Shown: positions 1 through 6,115 of the stretch, piece by piece
Numbering within the stretch: position 1 is the first letter of the stretch
Layout of the letters: each line of letters starts with the position of its first letter
Origin: Candidatus Nitrosopumilus sp.
GTDB taxonomy: Archaea > Thermoproteota > Nitrososphaeria > Nitrososphaerales > Nitrosopumilaceae
Length of the DNA: 11,755 nt
Assembly: GCA_029863665.1 (NCBI GenBank)
Contig: JAOTUX010000016.1
Location: 1-11,755, forward strand
Direction: 5' to 3'
The notes under the pieces: model-generated
What the model was told of the DNA's origin: nothing
Seen by the model: only the letters and a program-made list of their open reading frames with translations
Databases searched by the model: none
Program-made: the position numbers and the translations under genes

Positions 1-225
1 TCTTTATAATAAAAATAACCAAAATTAAAAATTTTTCATTTATTAAAAAATAACACATAAAATTAATTTCCAAAAAGTTAGTATCCACATAGAAATTTTA
101 GAATTTACTTTGTAACAACTTTTTTTATTTCTAGTTAAATTTTATTCTAATCATTCAATACAATTTTCTAAAATTTTAAAAACACAATTTATAAACACAA
201 TTTAAAAACTAATTACTACTAATTT
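1..225. other. AT-rich stretch with no recognisable gene
   Basis: I see no convincing reading frame, RNA gene or operator here. The only internal structure is a 12-bp direct repeat, AAACACAATTTA, at 180-191 and 193-204. This is close to what low-complexity AT-rich DNA gives by chance. The stretch is probably the 3' flank of the small minus-strand gene that ends at 226, plus whatever lies left of the window. Confidence 0.6.
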
Positions 226-372
226 CTAGATTGTGAATTTGTCTGGGCATTCAACGTGTTCATAATGATGTTCTGTAAATTTCTCTTGTACTACATAAAT
301 TACAATTTTGTGTAATTCTTCTCCTTTGATCTTTTTGTTGCATTTGAGACATCTTTTATTTGGATTGGTCAT
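226..372 (-). CDS. 48-residue zinc-ribbon-like small protein
   Basis: A complete 48-codon frame runs from ATG at 370-372 to TAG at 226-228. The product begins MTNPNKRCLKCNKKIKGEEL and has a CxxC pair at Cys8/Cys11 near the N-terminus and another Cys at residue 42 in HVECPDKF. This suggests a small metal-binding knuckle, with His21, His35, His36 or His39 as possible further ligands. A TATA-like CTTATAG (399-405 on the minus strand) lies about 27-33 bp upstream of the ATG, the spacing expected of a leaderless archaeal transcript. That supports both the start and a real gene. It is divergent from the plus-strand gene at 510. I do not recognise a named family; binding of zinc and of nucleic acid or protein is inference only. 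Confidence 0.68.
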   Translation of the reverse strand: MTNPNKRCLKCNKKIKGEELHKIVIYVVQEKFTEHHYEHVECPDKFTI

Positions 373-375
373 GCG

Positions 376-460
376 TATTAGCGATCCAAAATGCTAATCT
401 ATAAGGATCTGCGATCAGCTCAATTTGAGTAAAACGAACTCAAAATACACTTTGTGGTAT
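376..460. other. Three successive small inverted repeats between divergent genes
   Basis: Three hairpins stand in a row. ATTAGC/GCTAAT lies at 376-381 and 392-397, with a 10-nt loop. TTTGAGT/ACTCAAA lies at 424-430 and 438-444, with a 7-nt loop. ATACAC pairs with GTGGTAT, with a bulge, at 445-460. They fill the space between divergent starts at 372 and 510, so they could be protein-binding sites or a short untranslated RNA. The first one flanks the TATA-like box of the minus-strand gene. Each is short and could be chance in AT-rich DNA; it is the clustering that is notable. Confidence 0.35.
399..405 (-). promoter_or_regulatory. TATA-like box for the 48-residue zinc-ribbon gene
   Basis: The minus strand reads CTTATAG 27-33 bp before the ATG at 372. 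With archaeal TATA-to-start spacing near 25 bp, transcription would begin almost at the start codon, giving a leaderless mRNA. Confidence 0.4.
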
Positions 461-509
461 ATCAAACGCCGAAAGGAACGCAAAAATATAGTGAAAAATC
501 ACAATATTT

Positions 510-878
510 ATGGATGATTTTGTCTTAAGAGAATTAAAAAATCTATATGACCTTGATTATGATATTCCCCATAGGGTATTTCAATTCCCAAGATTACCTC
601 CTGGAATAAATCCGCCAATGTTTAAAACTTTTGAAAACCCGGTGAAAGATCAATTTGTTCAAAGGGCATCACATCTCCATAAAAAACTAGATGGTTTTCA
701 ACGAATGTATCATCAACATGTCTCCGGACTAACGAGTATGAATTCTTCAGGAATAATACCTCCAGGACATCCACTATATTCTGAAAAAAACTCTATTCAA
801 ATTTTAAAAACACAAAACGATGAATTGTTAAAACAAAATCTTGAATTGAAGAAAAGATTAGAAAAAAAACAGTCTTAG
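510..878 (+). CDS. Hypothetical protein with C-terminal coiled coil
   Basis: This is a 122-residue protein with no signal peptide or membrane helix. Residues 1-50 are proline- and aromatic-rich (HRVFQFPRLPPGINPPMF). A short Gly/Pro stretch (GIIPPGHPLY) follows, and the last 30 residues form a charged heptad-like helix (ILKTQNDELLKQNLELKKRL), a likely coiled coil for self-association or partner binding. An AT-rich TATA candidate, AAATATAG, lies about 20-27 bp before the ATG, and there is no Shine-Dalgarno sequence, which fits a leaderless transcript. A T-run follows the stop at about 884-902. I do not recognise the family; it is probably a lineage-restricted archaeal protein. Confidence 0.75.
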   Translation: MDDFVLRELKNLYDLDYDIPHRVFQFPRLPPGINPPMFKTFENPVKDQFVQRASHLHKKLDGFQRMYHQHVSGLTSMNSSGIIPPGHPLYSEKNSIQILKTQNDELLKQNLELKKRLEKKQS

Positions 879-883
879 CAAGT

Positions 884-902
884 TTAGTTATTATTTTTTT
901 AA
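884..902 (+). terminator. T-rich terminator after the 122-residue gene
   Basis: The plus strand just after the stop reads TTAGTTATTATTTTTTTAAT, including an unbroken run of seven T. Archaeal RNA polymerase terminates at such T-runs without needing a strong hairpin. It separates the 510-878 gene from the next one at 954. Confidence 0.45.
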
Positions 903-953
903 TATTCACCATCAGGTAGCGAATCCTTATTAATTTCAAATTTAACTTTCAAT

Positions 954-1340
954 ATGGTAAAAACTCCAGCTGAAAAATGGAAAGATATAGTTATTGGTTA
1001 CAGAAAAAAATGTCAACACATTCTCAAAATTTCATCTAGTATTAGATATGCAGGAGTAATTAATGCATATGGTAGAACGTTAACTGGAATTGTTAGATCT
1101 GATGTAAAACCATTATTGAAATCTGAACAGGTCAAAAACGAATTTTTTATACTTTCAACTTTAATGAATCTTAGAAAAGGTTCTTTAAGTTCAATCGGTA
1201 AGTTAAACTACGTTTTACTTGACCATCAAAAAGTTTCCATCATTATTTTCCAAAAAAATGACATGACTTTTTATATTTCGATTGATGCAAAAGAAAAAGA
1301 CATTAATTCCATTGTTTCAAAAATTAAAAAATTAATTTAA
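954..1340 (+). CDS. Small cytoplasmic protein, possibly DUF6659-like
   Basis: The 128-residue protein lacks a signal peptide or membrane segment. Its recognisable core is IRYAGVINAYGRTLTGIV (about residues 30-47), followed by predicted helix around LLKSEQVKNEFFILSTLMNL and alternating beta segments (YVLLDHQKVSIIIF, MTFYISIDA). This alpha/beta pattern resembles a family repeated in ammonia-oxidising archaeal genomes that I recall as DUF6659, and loosely the roadblock/profilin-like small folds. The family name is from memory and not checked. The gene is convergent with the VOC gene: the two reading frames overlap by 4 bp (1337-1340), so their transcripts must overlap or terminate inside each other's genes. 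Biochemical function is unknown. Confidence 0.75.
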   Translation: MVKTPAEKWKDIVIGYRKKCQHILKISSSIRYAGVINAYGRTLTGIVRSDVKPLLKSEQVKNEFFILSTLMNLRKGSLSSIGKLNYVLLDHQKVSIIIFQKNDMTFYISIDAKEKDINSIVSKIKKLI

Positions 1341-1750
1341 GCTGGGGTGAAACCATGATATCCACTAGTCTGTTGGCTTTTATCTCTAAATATTGGTTCA
1401 AATAAAGAGATTAGATATCCATCAGGGTCTAGAATCACGGCATTCTTTCCAGCGTCACGTTCTACTATATCACGATAAATTGTAACTCCTTTGCTTCTCA
1501 ATTCATCTACTGAGGATTGAACATCTCCTACCAAAAATCCTACTGTTATTCCATTATCGATGGAACTTCCTATATGCTCTGCAGTTAATGAAGCTGGGTG
1601 TAGACTAAGTAAAGCTCCTGAAGTTCCTAGATCCACCCAGGATCGTCTTTGATTCTTAATTGGAAGTCCTATTAATTCATGGTAAAAAGATATTGATTTA
1701 TCGATATCTTTTACCGCCAAAATTACATTTCCAACCTTTTTGATATTCAT
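1337..1750 (-). CDS. VOC (glyoxalase/bleomycin-resistance fold) family protein
   Basis: This 137-residue protein is the usual size of a single-chain, two-module vicinal-oxygen-chelate protein that works as a dimer. Module one has NVILAVKDIDKSISFYHELIGLP (residues 8-30), the standard opening strand and helix. Module two has TVGFLVGDVQSSVDELRSKG and ends with ILDPDGYLISLFEP (106-119), the usual DPDG turn followed by the Glu ligand strand. VOC enzymes bind a divalent metal and act on dicarbonyls, catechols or antibiotics. Here the first ligand position, normally His, is Asn8, while His51 and Glu118 fit other ligand positions. The metal site is therefore altered and the substrate cannot be named. 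It lies 35 bp downstream of the RAM-domain pair on the same strand and may be cotranscribed with it. Confidence 0.85.
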   Translation of the reverse strand: MNIKKVGNVILAVKDIDKSISFYHELIGLPIKNQRRSWVDLGTSGALLSLHPASLTAEHIGSSIDNGITVGFLVGDVQSSVDELRSKGVTIYRDIVERDAGKNAVILDPDGYLISLFEPIFRDKSQQTSGYHGFTPA

Positions 1751-1785
1751 ATTAATCTCTCAACAGTCGTATGTTAAATTCTTTT

Positions 1786-2004
1786 TTATTGGACTTCTAC
1801 CATAGTTTCTGTCCTCTCTACTCCACTAATTTTTTGAATCTGGGTAGCAATATTCTTGATTTGGCCTAATTCTACAACCTCGACAATTGCCACTGCATCA
1901 AATTGTCCACTAGTTGGGAAGGAATCACGTACACAGTTGACCTTTCTTAGTCGTGCAGCTATCAATTTTTTGGGAGATTTAACCAAAATAATCGCTCTTA
2001 CCAA
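1786..2004 (-). CDS. Stand-alone Lrp/AsnC ligand-binding (RAM) domain, second of pair
   Basis: The 72-residue product is a complete RAM/ACT-like beta-alpha-beta-beta-alpha-beta domain without a DNA-binding part: VRAIILVK, then FDAVAIVEVVELGQIKNIATQIQKISGVERTETMVEV. In full Lrp/AsnC regulators this domain binds amino acids and forms dimers and octamers; alone it is thought to sense small molecules or join mixed oligomers. The start is TTG at 2004-2002, overlapping the 3' end of the upstream RAM gene by 7 bp. No ATG or GTG is available in frame before an upstream stop. A good Shine-Dalgarno GAGGTG (2013-2018) sits 8 nt before the TTG, inside the upstream gene, so translation is probably coupled. 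The ligand is unknown. Confidence 0.85.
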   Translation of the reverse strand: MVRAIILVKSPKKLIAARLRKVNCVRDSFPTSGQFDAVAIVEVVELGQIKNIATQIQKISGVERTETMVEVQ

Positions 2005-2237
2005 CCTAGATCCACCTCTACTTCAATTAACGTTTCAGTTGTAACGATGTCCTTGATTTTTTTAAGATCTATAACCATTTGATTGATTTCATCAATCGTG
2101 CCGCGCATTATTGCACTAATGTCTGCTCTACCTGTTACTACCAATACATCTTTGATTATTTTTCTTTTTTTCTTTAAAATTTGAACGACCGTATCGACCT
2201 TGCCAGGTTTAACTGTAATTAGGCATAATGCTCTCAT
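1998..2237 (-). CDS. Stand-alone Lrp/AsnC ligand-binding (RAM) domain, first of pair
   Basis: This 79-residue protein is another lone RAM domain: MRALCLITVKPGKVDTVV forms strand one and helix one, DVLVVTGRADISAIMRGTIDEI holds the central strands with the Gly-Arg-Ala-Asp turn typical of the family, and IVTTETLIEVEV is the closing strand. There is no helix-turn-helix. It overlaps the next RAM gene by 7 bp, so the two proteins are probably made together and could form a hetero-oligomer. A TATA-like CTTTATTC (2261-2268 on the minus strand) lies 24-31 bp before the ATG, giving a near-leaderless mRNA. Cofactor or amino-acid binding is inferred from the family. Confidence 0.87.
   Translation of the reverse strand: MRALCLITVKPGKVDTVVQILKKKRKIIKDVLVVTGRADISAIMRGTIDEINQMVIDLKKIKDIVTTETLIEVEVDLGW
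2013..2018 (-). promoter_or_regulatory. Internal Shine-Dalgarno setting a TTG start
   Basis: GAGGTG on the minus strand lies 8 nt before the TTG at 2004, inside the coding sequence of the upstream RAM gene. It decides the start of the 72-residue protein and implies translational coupling. It stands out because most neighbouring genes lack such a site. Confidence 0.55.
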
Positions 2238-2260
2238 ATGTTAGTATATCAACTAGGATT

Positions 2261-2268
2261 GAATAAAG
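2261..2268 (-). promoter_or_regulatory. TATA-like box for the RAM-domain operon
   Basis: Minus-strand CTTTATTC lies 24-31 bp before the ATG at 2237. It probably drives both RAM genes and perhaps the VOC gene downstream. It overlaps the 3' flank of the lysine-rich gene, whose stop is at 2274. Confidence 0.4.
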
Positions 2269-2273
2269 ATTGC

Positions 2274-2486
2274 TTAATCTGATGCCTCTTGAGATCTTGC
2301 TTCTTCGAGATAAGCTCTTCTTTCTTCATTAATTTTTTCTTGATCAATTGTGAGATCATCATCAATTATGGCTATACCTTCACCATAATCTTCATTTGTC
2401 TCTTTTTTACTTGGAGTTTTTGCCTTTGATTTTGATTTCTGTGTTTTTGCCTTTGAAGTTTTTTTAGTGATTTTTTTTCCTGCCAT
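2274..2486 (-). CDS. Small lysine-rich protein with acidic C-terminus
   Basis: The 70-residue protein is strongly bipolar. The first 28 residues carry 12 lysines with Ser/Thr/Ala spacers (KKTSKAKTQKSKSKAKTPSK). The remainder is acidic, with a DDDLTIDQEKINEERRAYLEEA helix. Such tails are seen in proteins that bind nucleic acids or ribosomes, but no family signature is visible, so function is unknown. The promoter is clear: minus-strand TTTTTATAAAC (2514-2524) lies 28-38 bp upstream of the ATG, giving a very short or absent leader. It is separated from the RAM operon by only 36 bp. Confidence 0.72.
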   Translation of the reverse strand: MAGKKITKKTSKAKTQKSKSKAKTPSKKETNEDYGEGIAIIDDDLTIDQEKINEERRAYLEEARSQEASD

Positions 2487-2513
2487 GAATGTCGAAATCC
2501 TAGAGGTGGCCTT

Positions 2514-2524
2514 GTTTATAAAAA
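2514..2524 (-). promoter_or_regulatory. TATA box for the lysine-rich gene
   Basis: Minus-strand TTTTTATAAAC is close to the archaeal TATA consensus and lies 28-38 bp before the ATG at 2486. It is one of the two best TATA boxes in the window. Confidence 0.55.
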
Positions 2525-2638
2525 TTATGTAGAATGGATGTGTTCAGAAAAGGTGCCAGGGGCGGGTTTTAAAGTGATCGTTCAAATCCCTATCTCTGAA
2601 ATAGAAAATTAAATAATGTTTACTCATAAATGATGTTA

Positions 2639-2836
2639 TCAATGATCAACATCAAGAGGATCTCGACATTTGATACAAATGGGAATTTTGTTTTCATCAA
2701 GTTCCAATTCCACGTTATTGGCTTGGCATCGGTGACACAGACCTCTCATAATTTTACGAGTCTGTTTATTATTAAATAATTTTTCATTTGAAACCATTTT
2801 GTTGGGTTCAAATTTGAAGAAGATTTTTTTCATCAA
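2639..2836 (-). CDS. Small four-cysteine zinc-ribbon protein
   Basis: The longest reading gives 65 residues. Two CxxC pairs, CHRC (Cys34/Cys37) and CIKC (Cys54/Cys57), are separated by 16 residues with beta-like sequence (NVELELDENKIPI), the layout of a zinc ribbon. The protein ends DPLDVDH. The start is uncertain. Met1 at 2836 gives a basic 29-residue extension, but Met30 at 2749 begins immediately before the ribbon (MRGLCHRC) and has an AT-rich TATA-like TTTAATAA 22-29 bp upstream. A 36-residue product is therefore possible. Small zinc ribbons in archaea often touch RNA polymerase, ribosomes or RNA; nothing here says which. The window has two other zinc-ribbon-like frames, at 226-372 and a relic at 2840-3025. 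Confidence 0.72.
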   Translation of the reverse strand: MMKKIFFKFEPNKMVSNEKLFNNKQTRKIMRGLCHRCQANNVELELDENKIPICIKCRDPLDVDH

Positions 2837-2839
2837 ACT

Positions 2840-3025
2840 GATGATTTTAGGTTTTATTGTGACTGGGGGTTCAAATTAGGGTCTACCTCACCTGACGCGG
2901 GGGAATATAGTCAAGAGGATAGATTTTGCACTAATTGTGGAAGATTTCATTCTAGTAGTATGGTCAAAATTAGCGCTCAGAAGATAGGGAAAGTAATTTT
3001 ATTGATAGGCAAAATCAAGAATTAA
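2840..3025 (+). pseudogene. Relic of a zinc-ribbon protein gene lacking a start codon
   Basis: The plus-strand frame ending at TAA 3023-3025 reads, in part, DDFRFYCDWGFKLGST and then EDRFCTNCGRFHSSSM. FCTNCGR (Cys codons at 2927-2929 and 2936-2938) is a textbook zinc-ribbon second knuckle, 23 codons after Cys at 2858-2860. The first knuckle reads C-D-W-G, where zinc ribbons usually have a second Cys just before Gly; one base change (TGG from TGT or TGC) would explain this. No ATG, GTG or TTG precedes the knuckles in frame, back to a stop near 2789-2791. I read it as a decayed gene. A live gene with an unusual start or a missed frameshift is the alternative. Confidence 0.45.
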
Positions 3026-3027
3026 AT

Positions 3028-5712
3028 TCAGTATTCTCTTGTTTGTCTATCCATTTTATCTACAATTTCTTGTGCAGATTGCTCTTGCAAAATCATTTCT
3101 TGCATCATCTCTTGAGTAATTCGTTCTTTGATCTCAATATGATGCCCAAAACTGTCTGGCAACTCTGAAATTAATTTGGATGCATCAAAGATTTCAGTTG
3201 CTTTTGTTTGCTCGTTTTTAATTTTTCCCGCAAATCCTGAATGTAGTCTGTTTTTTGCCTCGCCTGAATCCTGGAACCGCTCAAACTCTTGATTTATTTG
3301 CTTGAATGAGCCAAAACTGTTCATTTCAAACATTCGTTCATCATCAGTTATCCAAAATGGACTGTACTTTGCAACCTGTGTGACTTTGATTAGACCTTCA
3401 TCGCGTACAGTAGATGGAATCATATTTGATTGCATTGGGTTTAGTGATTCACCTGAAATATCAAAACCATCATTAAGGTAGGTTCGCTGATCTCTATTTT
3501 TGAAATCAATAGCCTTTATTGCCATTACATTGTCCTGTAGTGGTTCAAGAAACGTCATTGAAACTGTTGTAGTATCACATCTTGGTACTTGATCAGATGA
3601 TATGCAGTTAGATTTTGCATGACTTACAACAAGACTGGACGTATCAATTACGTTTGATTTTTGAATTACCTTAACATCATCAACATTTCCATTTGTATCA
3701 TACCACACCTCTATTCCAAGTTCTGCTAGGTGAGATTCTCCAACATTAGGAATTCCGAAGAGAAATTCCTGTACTTTTAATTTCTTATCAGCATATACTT
3801 TGGCTGAAAATGAATTTGTTGTTCCTAGGACTATTGATTCTTGAGCAAAGTCAGTGTGATGATTATCGGTTAGAGAATACTGGTTAGAATTGAAAGTAAA
3901 TCCATTTTCGACGATTAGTTCATTATTGGTCTCATGGCTTTCACCAAAAGTTGGTCGAGTATCCCATTCATTTCCACCTGAAGAACTCTTGAGAGTTTTT
4001 TCAACAACTGTTACAATGCCATTCATCCAAGGATGAACCATGCAAAAATACTCAAATTTTCCAGGGTCATCAAATGTATGAGAGTAAGTTGTTCCTGACA
4101 TAAACAAACTACTATCAAATTCACCTGACGGCCCATCTGATGCACTTCCAGCAGTTACCGTATGAGCTGCTGAATCATCATTTGACCAAACTACAGTAGA
4201 CTCGCGATAGACCTGTAAATCATAGGGAAGAAAACATGTAAAATTGGTTTCGCAACCAGGAATTGAGGTTCCCGTAGGTATTCTTATGTCGGTAGTAGGA
4301 TTTTTTTCGTTGAAAATTGAATCAAGAATAAATGTTCTTTCTTCATTTTCTGTAATAGATAATTCTGATAGATATAACGGTCTGAGGTCACTGCCTGCGG
4401 GAGGGGTAATTGCCAAGTTTATTCCAGATGATGAAAACAAGTCAAGTGTGGCCTTGCCAGATTTATCTGTCAGAGAACTGTCTGCAAATTTATAATCAAA
4501 TTTGTTGCTAGGAGTTTTATTTTTGGAAAAATTATCATACCCAGTCGCAGTTAGAGAGGAGCCGCTAACAGGATTTCCATTAAAATCCAATACAGTTGCC
4601 TTTAGTGAAACATTTGGTAAGGTCAAATCAAGAACCGTATCACTTGAAATATCAACAGGATCAAGTAAACTCAAAATGAATCTCTGAGGTAGATTTGGAT
4701 AATCTAAATTAGAATAATCAAAAGAATACATGTGATAGCTCCCAGGGATTACCTCCATAGAGTAGTGACCTTGAGAGTTTGTAATATCATAAAAACTATT
4801 CAGATAACTATAAAGAGAAATTAGAAAATTAGGTACTCTAGTTCCATCTGCAAACCTTATCGTTCCCTCAAATTGTACAGGAGCAGGAAATTGAAATGTG
4901 ATCTTTGAATCCTTGGAAACTGGCATACTGACTGCAAATGGTTTCAACTCAGAATCTTTAGGTGGCCGTATAACAAATTCAATCATCGATGATTGAAATA
5001 GATCTAGCGTAGTTTGCCCAGCACTGTTTGTTTGGCCTTTCTCTCTAAGATAAAAATTAAAATCAATAGTTTGAGCAAAAGCATTTGACTCATCCTCAGA
5101 TGCTGTAGCAGTTATAGATACATCGTTTACTGGTTGTCCATCAAAGTCAAGAACAGTTACATCCAAAGAAACATTTGGAAAAGTTAGATCCTGGATAGTA
5201 TCAGTTGTGATGGGAAAATTTTCAGAAGAATATACTCTAAAAAAGTCAGGGAGGTTTGGTAAATTTTGGCTGGAGGATGATTGAATAAACAATGAGTAAT
5301 TCCCTGGGTCAATGTAGAGAGCATAATGCCCTTGGGAGTCTGTAATATCGTTTGCATAATTTATCGCTCCAAACAAGTTTACATTAAGATCAGATACTGG
5401 AGCAGATTTGCTGTCACTAACAATTCCTTCAAATACAAGCGAATCTGTGGTGTTTGAACTAGAAGAAATCACTGCTGTACTGAAAGGTAAAACTTTTAGA
5501 TTATCATCAAATTCTTCATCAGAAGTGGGGTAATTGTTGTTAAAGTTGAAAAATTTTATAGATTCCTCTAAATTTTCCGGTGAAGAACTAGTATTTAGAT
5601 CAAATTTGGAAATATCTGGAAAATTCTCAGATTGACCATACACAGGTCCGATAATCATGATTGAAAAAATTCCAAAAAAGAAGATTAATCCCAAAAACGA
5701 TTTTAATGCCAT
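3028..5712 (-). CDS. Secreted multidomain protein: duplicated beta domains plus cupredoxin
   Basis: This 894-residue protein starts with a signal peptide (MALKSFLGLIFFFGIFSIMI, cleavage near VYGQ-SEN). Residues about 94-280 and 281-465 are a tandem duplication. Each copy begins FEG, has a carboxypeptidase-regulatory-like segment with T(D/N)SQGHY, an LPNLP motif, then a second beta domain opening FPNVSLDVTVLDFDG or LPNVSLKATVLDFNG. Residues about 470-570 are a cupredoxin with type-1 copper ligands His517 (AHTVT), Cys557, His560 and Met563 (CMVHPWM). A roughly 300-residue C-terminal region of unknown fold ends in a Met/Gln/Glu-rich helix. No membrane anchor is seen, so it is probably free or surface-attached outside the cell. 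Electron transfer or copper holding is inferred from the cupredoxin; these archaea use copper proteins heavily. A TATA candidate (CATAAAATT, 5764-5772) implies a leader of about 30 nt. Confidence 0.88.
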   Translation of the reverse strand: MALKSFLGLIFFFGIFSIMIIGPVYGQSENFPDISKFDLNTSSSPENLEESIKFFNFNNNYPTSDEEFDDNLKVLPFSTAVISSSSNTTDSLVFEGIVSDSKSAPVSDLNVNLFGAINYANDITDSQGHYALYIDPGNYSLFIQSSSSQNLPNLPDFFRVYSSENFPITTDTIQDLTFPNVSLDVTVLDFDGQPVNDVSITATASEDESNAFAQTIDFNFYLREKGQTNSAGQTTLDLFQSSMIEFVIRPPKDSELKPFAVSMPVSKDSKITFQFPAPVQFEGTIRFADGTRVPNFLISLYSYLNSFYDITNSQGHYSMEVIPGSYHMYSFDYSNLDYPNLPQRFILSLLDPVDISSDTVLDLTLPNVSLKATVLDFNGNPVSGSSLTATGYDNFSKNKTPSNKFDYKFADSSLTDKSGKATLDLFSSSGINLAITPPAGSDLRPLYLSELSITENEERTFILDSIFNEKNPTTDIRIPTGTSIPGCETNFTCFLPYDLQVYRESTVVWSNDDSAAHTVTAGSASDGPSGEFDSSLFMSGTTYSHTFDDPGKFEYFCMVHPWMNGIVTVVEKTLKSSSGGNEWDTRPTFGESHETNNELIVENGFTFNSNQYSLTDNHHTDFAQESIVLGTTNSFSAKVYADKKLKVQEFLFGIPNVGESHLAELGIEVWYDTNGNVDDVKVIQKSNVIDTSSLVVSHAKSNCISSDQVPRCDTTTVSMTFLEPLQDNVMAIKAIDFKNRDQRTYLNDGFDISGESLNPMQSNMIPSTVRDEGLIKVTQVAKYSPFWITDDERMFEMNSFGSFKQINQEFERFQDSGEAKNRLHSGFAGKIKNEQTKATEIFDASKLISELPDSFGHHIEIKERITQEMMQEMILQEQSAQEIVDKMDRQTREY

Positions 5713-5763
5713 CTATTTCTTTTCTCAAAAAAACCACTTAAGGGTTTAGATTGATTAGCAGAA

Positions 5764-5772
5764 TTTTATGAG
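5764..5772 (-). promoter_or_regulatory. TATA-like box for the cupredoxin protein gene
   Basis: Minus-strand CATAAAATT lies about 52-60 bp before the ATG at 5712, predicting a leader of roughly 30 nt. There is no clear Shine-Dalgarno before the ATG. Confidence 0.3.
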
Positions 5773-5801
5773 AGTTTTTCTAAAGTTTAGTCTTGGTAAG
5801 A

Positions 5802-5861
5802 TTATGATTTTATCCAACCACGTTGAATTAATTTTTTATTTTTCGATACTTTCACGCAATG
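5802..5861 (-). pseudogene. Relic C-terminus of an RGW-type secreted protein
   Basis: Translated on the minus strand, this segment reads CVKVSKNKKLIQRGWIKS and stops at 5802-5804. It aligns along its length with the true C-terminus of the next gene, CVRSNSISKLIERGWAKP. The DNA shares an 11-bp block, CCAACCACGTT, at 5814-5824 and 6420-6430. The frame is closed upstream by a stop two codons or so before it, so only a tail remains. I remember this Cys-Val-x-RGW tail as recurrent at the end of secreted and membrane proteins of ammonia-oxidising archaea. It overlaps the 59-codon frame in another phase. It suggests that a paralogue of the 6408-6992 gene once stood here. Confidence 0.5.
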
Positions 5862-6015
5862 AAACACTTAGAACTCTTGAAAAATTCATAGAACCCAATG
5901 ATCTTCGTTTTCTCTTTGCTTGAATTTCATAGAATCGCCTTATGAGAACATCTTCAACTTCTGACACACTATCGCCCGTGTAACGTACAAAAAACAGTAA
6001 TTTAAAACCTTTCAA
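5836..6015 (-). CDS. Possible 59-residue basic small protein
   Basis: A 59-codon frame runs from TTG (6013-6015) to TAA (5836-5838), below the size normally called. The product starts MKGFKLLFFVRYTGDSVSEV, continues through a charged helix-like segment EDVLIRRFYEIQAKRKRRS, and ends MNFSRVLSVSLRESIEK. Amino-acid composition and A/T-ending codons look protein-like. No ATG or GTG is available before the upstream stop, and no good Shine-Dalgarno precedes the TTG. A competing 51-codon plus-strand frame overlaps it (from about 5768), and its 3' end overlaps the RGW relic in another phase. It may be a small gene or a decayed one. I do not recognise it. Confidence 0.35.
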   Translation of the reverse strand: MKGFKLLFFVRYTGDSVSEVEDVLIRRFYEIQAKRKRRSLGSMNFSRVLSVSLRESIEK

Positions 6016-6055
6016 GATTACTTTATTGAGGAATTAATTGAAGAATTGATTTTAG

Positions 6056-6079
6056 AGTGTAACAAATTTTTGTGACACT
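6056..6079. promoter_or_regulatory. 24-bp dyad, operator-like
   Basis: AGTGT-A-ACAAA-TT-TTTGT-G-ACACT is a 24-bp near-perfect inverted repeat: two 5-bp blocks per arm with one central mismatched pair (A/G). Its length and two-block form are those of a site for a dimeric helix-turn-helix regulator. It lies about 37-60 bp before the structured RNA on the plus strand and about 40 bp before the TTG of the small minus-strand frame, so it could control either. No bound protein can be named. Confidence 0.45.
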
Positions 6080-6115
6080 GAAATATTCTTAAGTAATTTT
6101 ATTTTGCAAAAGAAG

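Noticed and set aside
180..204. 12-bp direct repeat AAACACAATTTA
   Set aside because: There are two copies only, in low-complexity AT-rich DNA; this is not evidence of an array or origin.
2540..2600. tRNA-like 3' fragment, CGTTCAAATCCC resembling a T-loop/B box
   Set aside because: The bases flanking the loop (GATCG and CCCTA) do not pair, and there is no D-arm, anticodon arm or acceptor stem at the right distances.
2839..2895. C/D-box guide RNA (CTGATGA and CTGA about 50 nt apart)
   Set aside because: There is no terminal stem around the boxes and no convincing internal C'/D' pair. The stretch is better explained as the zinc-ribbon relic.
4244..4687. Two plus-strand frames (4244-4495, 4502-4687) inside the large secreted protein gene
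   Set aside because: They are antisense shadows of a well-supported 894-residue coding sequence with recognisable domains.
5768..5923. 51-codon plus-strand frame beginning ATGAGAGTTTTTC
   Set aside because: It overlaps antisense to the 59-codon minus-strand frame and the RGW relic, which have better protein character and a recognisable match. It has no promoter or ribosome site of its own.
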